Source: Dichotomicrobium thermohalophilum (GTDB lineage: Bacteria; Pseudomonadota; Alphaproteobacteria; Rhizobiales; Rhodomicrobiaceae). Taken from it: DNA of 64,000 nucleotides. The translations under genes were made by a program, and so were the position numbers. Below the pieces are notes generated by a model. It saw nothing but the letters and a program-made list of their open reading frames with translations. It did not search any database and was not told where the DNA came from. Below, in pieces: positions 55,653 through 64,000 of the stretch. The stretch's first letter is position 1, and every line of letters begins with the position of its first letter. The stretch spans positions 830,501 to 894,500 of the forward strand of contig NZ_QXDF01000001.1 in NCBI RefSeq assembly GCF_003550175.1, written 5' to 3'.

Positions 55653-57188
55653 ATGAGTGAGGCTTTCGATGCCATCGTGATCGGCTCCGGCCTGGGCGGG
55701 CTGACCGCCGGGGCGCTCGCGGCGAAAGAGGGCCGCAAGGTCCTTGTCCTGGAGCGCAACGACGAATTTGGCGGCGCCGCGTCCACGTTCCGGCGCAACG
55801 GCCTGACCATCGAGGCCTCGCTGCACGAACTGGACGGTTTCGACGCGGCTGACCACAAGACCGCTTTGTTCAACGAACTCGGCCTGAATGATCGTATTAC
55901 GACCGTCCCGATCCCCGAACTGCATGAGGTGCGCAGCAAGCATCTCAGCGAGCCTTTCGTGCTGCCAAGCGGGGTGGAGGCGGTCAAAGAGGCGGCGAGC
56001 GCGCGCTTTCCCGGCAAGCGGCGGAACATCGGCGAATTCGTCGATCTGCTTTGCGATATCCGCGAAGCCGTCAACGAACTCGGCAAGCAGGGATCGGCTG
56101 GCAACTGGCTCTCGACAGCGCTGTCCAACCCGTTCCGCTTCTGGAGCCTCGCGCGCAACCGCAACGCGACAGCCGCGGAGGTGATGGATCGCCATTTCGG
56201 CGATGAGGAGGCGGTGAAGCTCGCCCTCGTGCCGAACATGAGTTACTTCACGGAGGATCCGGCGCGGCTCTGGTTCCTGGGCTTCGCGGTGGCGCAAGCC
56301 TCCTACCTCATCGGCGGCGCGCACTACGTCAAGGGCGGCTCGGCGGAGTTGGCCAGCGCTCTCGTCGCGATCATCGAAGGGCAGGGCGGCGCAGCCAGAA
56401 CCGGGCGCATGGTCACGCGCATTCTCACGGAGAACGGGACAGCGGCTGGCGTCGTCCATCAGGGTGACGGCGGATCGGAGGAAGCCCGCGCGCCGCTCAT
56501 CTTCGGCAATGCCGCGCCGCATGTTCTCGCGGAGATGCTCCCCAGCGAGCAGCGGGGCGACTTCCAGCGGCGCTACGCCGGCCGGCCGCTTTCGCACTCG
56601 CATTTCGCGCTCTATCTCGGCCTGCGCGAGCCGCCGGCGAATGTCGGCCTAAGCCGGTATTCCACCTTCATCTTTCCGGACTGGATGGACTCCGCGCGCA
56701 AGCTGCCGCTCAACGCCGACCTGTTCGCCGGCGATCCGGGCGGGCGGATGCCGATGCTCGGCGTGGTGAATTACGATGCGATCGACAGCGGAATCACGGC
56801 CGAGGGAGCCTATCCGGTCAGCGTTGTCGGTCTCGACAGCCTAGACAACTGGCGCGATCTGGACCAAGGCGCCTACGAGGCCCGGCGCGCGCGCTGGACC
56901 GACCGCATCATCCAGGAGCTGGATGCCCATTACCCCGGTCTTGCAGATGCGGTCTGTTACAAGGAAATGGTCACGGCGCGCAGCATGCAGCATTATCTGA
57001 ATACGCCGGGCGGCGCGGTTTACGGCTTCGCGGCGGTGCCGCCGGACGATCAGCAGGGCTTCGGCGAGGCGAAGACGCCGGTACCGGGTCTTTACTTGGC
57101 ATCCAGTTATGTGTGGTACGGCGGATTTTCGGGCGCGATGTTCGGCGGGTCGACAGCGGCGCGCGCGGCGCTGAGCGAAGCCCGATGA
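55653..57188 (+). CDS. Phytoene-desaturase-like FAD oxidoreductase
   Basis: 511 residues from ATG 55653 (AAGGGG upstream). FAD Rossmann motif AIVIGSGLGGLTAGALAAKE and the second motif LVLERNDEFGGAASTFRRNG. GGAHYVKGGSAELASALVAI, the dimer-like C-terminal LASSYVWYGGFSGAMFGGST and the final ARAALSEAR follow CrtI/RetSat-type proteins. It could saturate or desaturate an isoprenoid or retinoid-like substrate. No carotenoid cluster is near. Function beyond the NAD(P)/FAD family is open. Confidence 0.85.
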   Translation: MSEAFDAIVIGSGLGGLTAGALAAKEGRKVLVLERNDEFGGAASTFRRNGLTIEASLHELDGFDAADHKTALFNELGLNDRITTVPIPELHEVRSKHLSEPFVLPSGVEAVKEAASARFPGKRRNIGEFVDLLCDIREAVNELGKQGSAGNWLSTALSNPFRFWSLARNRNATAAEVMDRHFGDEEAVKLALVPNMSYFTEDPARLWFLGFAVAQASYLIGGAHYVKGGSAELASALVAIIEGQGGAARTGRMVTRILTENGTAAGVVHQGDGGSEEARAPLIFGNAAPHVLAEMLPSEQRGDFQRRYAGRPLSHSHFALYLGLREPPANVGLSRYSTFIFPDWMDSARKLPLNADLFAGDPGGRMPMLGVVNYDAIDSGITAEGAYPVSVVGLDSLDNWRDLDQGAYEARRARWTDRIIQELDAHYPGLADAVCYKEMVTARSMQHYLNTPGGAVYGFAAVPPDDQQGFGEAKTPVPGLYLASSYVWYGGFSGAMFGGSTAARAALSEAR

Positions 57189-57221
57189 CTTCTGGTTAAC
57201 GGGAACATTTGAGAGGTTGTC

Positions 57222-57554
57222 ATGAATGGGGCTTTTCTTCGGGGCGTGTTGGCCGGTGCGGCTGCTGTCGGCGCCCTGGCGGTTTTCATGCCGGGCGTGT
57301 ATCGCGCTGCACAGCCGGCCATGCGCCAGGCTATGAAGGCGGGAATCAAGGCCTATGAACAGGGCCGCGAACAGCTTTCCGAGCTCGCGGAAACGGCAGA
57401 AGATGCCTATGCCGAAGCGATGGAGGAGCTGGAGCGCGAGGCGAAGCAGAAGCAGGCGCAGGCTGCCGAAGCCGCCGAGGAGACTGCGTCGCAGCCCAGC
57501 CACGCCATGAGCGGCGACGGCGCTGGGAATGGTCAGCGGGGGCCCGGTGTTTGA
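57222..57554 (+). CDS. Small membrane-anchored protein (DUF5132-like)
   Basis: 110 residues, GAGAGG before the ATG. One N-terminal helix (FLRGVLAGAAAVGALAVFMP) is followed by a long charged coiled-coil-like segment (GIKAYEQGREQLSELAETAE, DAYAEAMEELEREAKQKQAQ) and a flexible tail. Similar short proteins precede HMA-like and P-type ATPase genes in other bacteria, where they may scaffold or chaperone the pump. Its end overlaps the next gene by 26 bp, supporting co-expression. Confidence 0.65.
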   Translation: MNGAFLRGVLAGAAAVGALAVFMPGVYRAAQPAMRQAMKAGIKAYEQGREQLSELAETAEDAYAEAMEELEREAKQKQAQAAEAAEETASQPSHAMSGDGAGNGQRGPGV

Positions 57555-58038
57555 TCTGCCAAGTGCGGAGGTCGCGCATCGCTCGGCCCAGCGGCTGCGG
57601 CTGCGGTTTCCGCGCCAACGCGGTGACGCCGACTTCTTCACGAAGCTGGAGCGAAGCGCGCTCGGCGTCGAGGGCGTTCTGACCGCGACGGGCCGCCCCG
57701 CGACCGGCAGCCTCATCATTCGGCACAAGAGCGATTTCGATACGCTGGCGGAGCGCCTGCGCGACGCGGGCGTATGCAATATCCGTCCCGGGCCGGAGGA
57801 TCATCGCCCCGAAGTGGAGGCGCACCATCTCAGCGATGATCTGGATTCCCGCCTCTATCAGGTTTCGGGCGGGCAACTCGATCTGCGCGCGGTGGGGGCC
57901 TTCGCGCTGGTGCTGATGGGTATTCTGCAGATCGCGCGCGGACGCGTTGCGGTGCCGGCGACAACGGCGTTGTGGTACGGGCTTACGCTGCTTCTTGCGA
58001 ATGGCCGCGGCGCACCGCCGCCCGGCAACGGCGAGTAA
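57529..58038 (+). CDS. HMA-like protein with C-terminal membrane segments
   Basis: 169 residues. Residues 10-75 follow the HMA_2 ferredoxin-like pattern (HRSAQRLRLRFPRQRGDADF, LERSALGVEGVLTATGRPAT, GSLIIRHKS) but have no CxxC, so classical Cu+/Zn2+ transfer through thiols is unlikely. Two short helices (LDLRAVGAFALVLMGILQIA and PATTALWYGLTLLLANG) end it. The same degenerate HMA pattern opens the P-type ATPase at 62990. Probably an accessory subunit of that pump. Confidence 0.65.
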   Translation: MVSGGPVFDLPSAEVAHRSAQRLRLRFPRQRGDADFFTKLERSALGVEGVLTATGRPATGSLIIRHKSDFDTLAERLRDAGVCNIRPGPEDHRPEVEAHHLSDDLDSRLYQVSGGQLDLRAVGAFALVLMGILQIARGRVAVPATTALWYGLTLLLANGRGAPPPGNGE

Positions 58039-58187
58039 GCAATACAAGTCGCCCACTCCGGATTAGCAAGATCGCCGTATTATCACTTGTTTCAGCCGTG
58101 AATAATACGGTTGCGTTAACATTTTCTATTCGGTTACCCTTGATCTGTCCCGGATTGCACTTGTCAGAAACGCTACTGAGATTTGCG

Positions 58188-58778
58188 ATGATCAAGGAAG
58201 CCTTAATTGCTATAGCGTTTGTTCTCGCGGTTTGCCCGATCGACGTCGCAAAGAGCGGGGAGACCGTAGCTTGGAAAAGAGTGGGTAACTGGCAGATCAG
58301 GGTCGATCCGAGCCTAGGAAATGCATGCTTCATGATCGCATCGTGGGAGCAAGGCACAATATTAAGAATTGGATTTGTCAGCGGGCAAAGCACATCGAAT
58401 GTGCCTTATATTATTTTAGGAAATTCATACTGGAATTCCATACAAGAGGGAAAAGATTATAATCTCACGTTTAGGTTTGACAATGAAAAGCCTTGGTCTG
58501 TCAATGCGGTAGGTTTTCGTATGGGTCAGTCTGTATATTTACTTTTTGAAGTAGGAAGCTGGGATTTTGTCGATGAATTCATGAGAAAACATGGCGTTCA
58601 GGTGGCCTACCAAGGAAAAGTTATCGCAAACCTGCGTTTGACAGACAGTTTTGCTGCTCTTAAGGAGACAGCAAACTGCCATGTTCAAATGGCCCAAGCG
58701 GGGCTCCAGTCTTCTCAGCCTGGAAGGGATCCCTTCCGTACTCCTTCGACGGTCCCTGATCGTGATCCGTTTGACTAA
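58188..58778 (+). CDS. Secreted protein of unknown function, lower GC
   Basis: 196 residues from ATG 58188 (weak ribosome site). Signal peptide MIKEALIAIAFVLAVCPIDV cut near AKS-GE. Mature part: GNWQIRVDPSLGNACFMIAS, EQGTILRIGFVSGQ, then strand-rich sequence and an extended tail. The W(K/Q)IxVDxxLxxxCFxxxxWxxGTxLRIG pattern occurs in short periplasmic proteins of alphaproteobacteria with no known role. The codon use is AT-richer than in the neighbours, so it may be an insert into the metal/cation module. Confidence 0.65.
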   Translation: MIKEALIAIAFVLAVCPIDVAKSGETVAWKRVGNWQIRVDPSLGNACFMIASWEQGTILRIGFVSGQSTSNVPYIILGNSYWNSIQEGKDYNLTFRFDNEKPWSVNAVGFRMGQSVYLLFEVGSWDFVDEFMRKHGVQVAYQGKVIANLRLTDSFAALKETANCHVQMAQAGLQSSQPGRDPFRTPSTVPDRDPFD

Positions 58779-58807
58779 GTCGCATACGCCACTCAACGCA
58801 TAAGGAT

Positions 58808-59954
58808 TTAGGCGGAACGGAGCTGCTCGGCCAGATCGGTGTGCTCCCAGGGCAGATCCAGGTCCGTGCGCCCGAAATGCCCGAACACCGCAAGGTCCTG
58901 AAAGAAGCGCCCACCGCGCTCGGCAGGCACCTGCGCCAGCTTGAACCGTTCCATCAGGCCGGCGGGGCTGAAGTCGATGATCTCTGAGAGCGCGTCGGCG
59001 ATCACGTCGTCAGGTTTCGCGCCGCTGTTATAGGAGTCGATCTCGACGCTGAGCGGCATGCGCTTTCCCATGGTGTAGCTGAGCTGCACCTCGCATTCGG
59101 TTGCCAGGCCGGACGCGACAATGTTCTTCGCCGCATAGCGGGCGGCATATGCGCCGAGCCGGTCGATGCGCCAGGGGTCCTTGCCGCTGAGCGCCGCGCC
59201 GCCGTGTCGGCAATAACCGCCGTACGAGTCGACCTGGTTCTTCCGGCCGGTGAGCCCGCCATGCCAGGTCGGCCCGCCGGAGGTCTCGGCTTTCTCCAGT
59301 GACACGGCGATGGATGCGTCAGCCGACGGCAAATCCAGCTCCGCCAGAACGGGCGCGACGACGGCGCTGCGTACATCCGCTTCCGCGACGGGCGCAAAAC
59401 GCTCGCCGGTCTTCAGCGCGGAGAACACCATCACGGTTTCCAGCCGCTGCGGCTGGCGGTCCCCATAGCGCACGGCCACCTGCACTTGTCCGTCCGGGTG
59501 CAAAGCGGCGAACCGCTCGTCCTCGCGCCGCACGTATGACAGCCGGCGCGCCAGCCGGTGTGCCAACGCGATCGGCAATGGCATCATCTCGGGCGTGTGG
59601 CGGCAGGCGTAGCCGAATACGGTGGCGTTCAGGCTCTCGATCTGGCTGCCGATCGCCTGGGAGGTGCGCCTATGCGGCGAGACCGAGGACAGGATGGCGA
59701 CCTTGTCCGGGCTGAAATCCGTGTCTTCATAGCCCGCCTCGGCGATGACATCGCGGGTGATCTGCGAGAGGTCGACGCTCGCTTCCGACGCGACATGCAC
59801 CGACAGGAACACCACCCCGCTGGCGACCGCGCATTCGGCTGATACCCGCGCGTCCTGATCACGCAGCAGATAAGCATCGACTATTGCGTCGCTGATGCTA
59901 TCGGAAAGCTTGTCCGGGTGGCCTTCGGTCAACGATGTCGACGTCATCACGAAA

Positions 59955-59962
<8 letters not shown>
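58808..59962 (-). CDS. metK: Divergent S-adenosylmethionine synthetase
   Basis: 384 residues, full MetK length. Present: TEGHPDKLSDSISDAIVDAY, GLTGRKNQVDSYGGYCRHGG, AALSGKDPWRIDRLGAYAAR and YAAKNIVASGLATECEVQLS. Missing or changed: the GAGDQGLMFGYA motif reads IESLNATVFGYA, so the Asp/Gln of GDQG are Leu111/Asn112, and GDCGLTGRK lacks its Asp. RBS GAGGAGG lies inside the overlapping ATPase gene (8-bp overlap). It may be a divergent MetK clade or an altered enzyme. It probably makes SAM from Met and ATP, but the lost residues leave doubt. Confidence 0.83.
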
Positions 59963-62990
<3,028 letters not shown>

Positions 62991-63265
62991 GAGGGGCCGG
63001 GGACGCAAACCCGCATGATATTGGACATCGGAAAGCGTGGCATAACAGAATGCACCTGACGATGACCGTTTTTAACGCGCCCATACGACGCGCTTATGAA
63101 CCTTGCGCCTTCACGGAATGTTATGCGCCTGCGAGACGAACGTGAAAAACGCTGGCGGCGGTCTCTGATAGCGTGGAGACTGTACTGGCGCGCATGGCGG
63201 AACCGCTAACCCGTGCCCAAGGGGGCCGGCAAAGCGTTGAAGAAGCGAAAAGTGGTGCGGAGACA

Positions 63266-64000
63266 TGATGACGAGACATGTCGACATTGCGATCATCGGC
63301 GCCGGGACGGCCGGCATGGGGGCCTATCGCACGGCGACGAAACACACCGACAATGTCGTGCTGATCGAGGGCGAGCAATACGGCACCACCTGTGCGCGGG
63401 TGGGCTGCATGCCATCCAAGCTGCTGATCGCCGCCGCAGACGCCGCGCACGAGATCGACAAGGCGCCCGGCTTCGGCGTGCATATCGACGGCAATGTGCG
63501 CATCGACGGCCGCGAGGTGATGGACCGTGTGCGCCGCGAGCGCGACCGCTTCGTCAGCTTCGTCATCGAGGCGGTGGAGAACTGGCCCGAAGACAATCGC
63601 ATCATGGGCAAGGCGAAGTTCCTCGATGACCACACACTGGAGCTGGACAACGGTGACCGGGTGATCGCCGAGCGCGTCGTCATCGCCACCGGCTCGCGCC
63701 CCGTCTATCCCAAGCAGTTCGAGGCGGCCGGGGACCGGCTGGTTATCAACGATGATGTCTTCGACTGGCAGGAGCTTCCCGGCGCGGTCGCCGTCTTCGG
63801 CGGCGGGATCATCGGGCTTGAGTTGGGCCAGGCACTTCACCGGCTGGGCGTGCGGATGCGTCTGTTCGGGAAGTTCGGCGATGTCGGCCCGCTGTCCGAT
63901 CCAGAGGTCAAACAGTCGGCGCTTGAGGCTTTTCAGGCGGAGTTTCCCTTCGATCCCGATGCGAACGTGACCTCGATTGAGCGCGTCGACGATGGCGTCT
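63266..64000 (+). CDS. Dihydrolipoamide-dehydrogenase-like flavoprotein, partial
   Basis: 245 codons to the right edge; the gene continues beyond. ATG 63266 and ATG 63269 are both in frame. FAD Rossmann motif IAIIGAGTAGMGAYRTATKH, the redox disulfide TTCARVGCMPSKLLIAAADA (C-x4-C), ATGSRPVYP and the NAD motif AVAVFGGGIIGLELGQALHR. Class-I pyridine nucleotide-disulfide oxidoreductase, like Lpd. No E2/E1 genes are visible in the window, so a pyruvate-dehydrogenase role cannot be confirmed; mercuric reductase-type activity is unlikely without the C-terminal cysteines, which are not yet seen. Confidence 0.88.

Overview
The window is high-GC DNA with dense, often overlapping operons. It looks alphaproteobacterial, probably Hyphomicrobiales (Rhizobiales) or a close relative. 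The grounds are a FixJ-type regulator, an extra FtsZ, CoxG- and MocA-type proteins, DUF429 and DUF5368 proteins, and an intergenic palindromic repeat (33762-33847) of the kind common in that group. No rRNA, recognisable tRNA or CRISPR array was seen. No species is claimed.

Layout. 1-2.2 kb: the end of an MFS/DHA2 exporter, a Crp/Fnr-like regulator and, divergent from it, a FixJ-like regulator with a degenerate receiver. 2.1-8.2 kb (minus): a seven-gene Mrp/Mbh-type cation/proton antiporter cluster (E-F-DUF4040-G-B-C-D) whose last gene fuses two antiporter subunits. A DUF1269 gene broken by a TAG codon precedes it. 8.2-20.7 kb is an accessory and decaying zone. It holds a tyrosine integrase interrupted by an IS630-family element with an exactly reconstructable TA target duplication, and a large receptor-channel protein (periplasmic binding domain fused to a pentameric ligand-gated channel). 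It also holds an MMPL/RND exporter, remnants of a P450, an FAD oxidoreductase and possibly a formyltransferase, and an aberrant FtsZ paralogue.

21-35 kb is a mostly metabolic and DNA-repair region: ligA-polX operon, CoA-transferase, carboxymuconolactone decarboxylase-like protein, gamma-glutamyltransferase, an APH-like kinase, a PRPP-synthase paralogue, a helix-hairpin-helix protein, a hydrolase/phosphoribosyltransferase pair and a CapA-like protein. 35-43.7 kb holds two complete RND adaptor-permease pairs arranged back to back. 43.9-52.5 kb holds a Tat-targeted sulfide:quinone-reductase-like flavoprotein with a DUF5368 partner, TenA, an atypical metallo-beta-lactamase-fold protein, DUF429, a cyclase, a CoxG-like protein, MgtC, and a GlxA-type regulator divergent from an OsmC gene.

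52.8-64 kb holds an EF-hand protein, an orphan formate-dehydrogenase gamma subunit with a NarI-like cytochrome b and a MocA-like nucleotidyltransferase, and a phytoene-desaturase-like oxidoreductase. It then holds a metal/cation module (short membrane protein, HMA-like protein, divergent MetK overlapping a P2-type ATPase) and the start of a dihydrolipoamide-dehydrogenase-like gene that runs off the edge.

The strongest leads are the binding-protein/ligand-gated-channel fusion, the double-MrpD fusion in an MrpA-less Mbh-like cluster, the aberrant FtsZ, and the HMA-MetK-ATPase module. All assignments come from reading motifs by eye; no database search was run.
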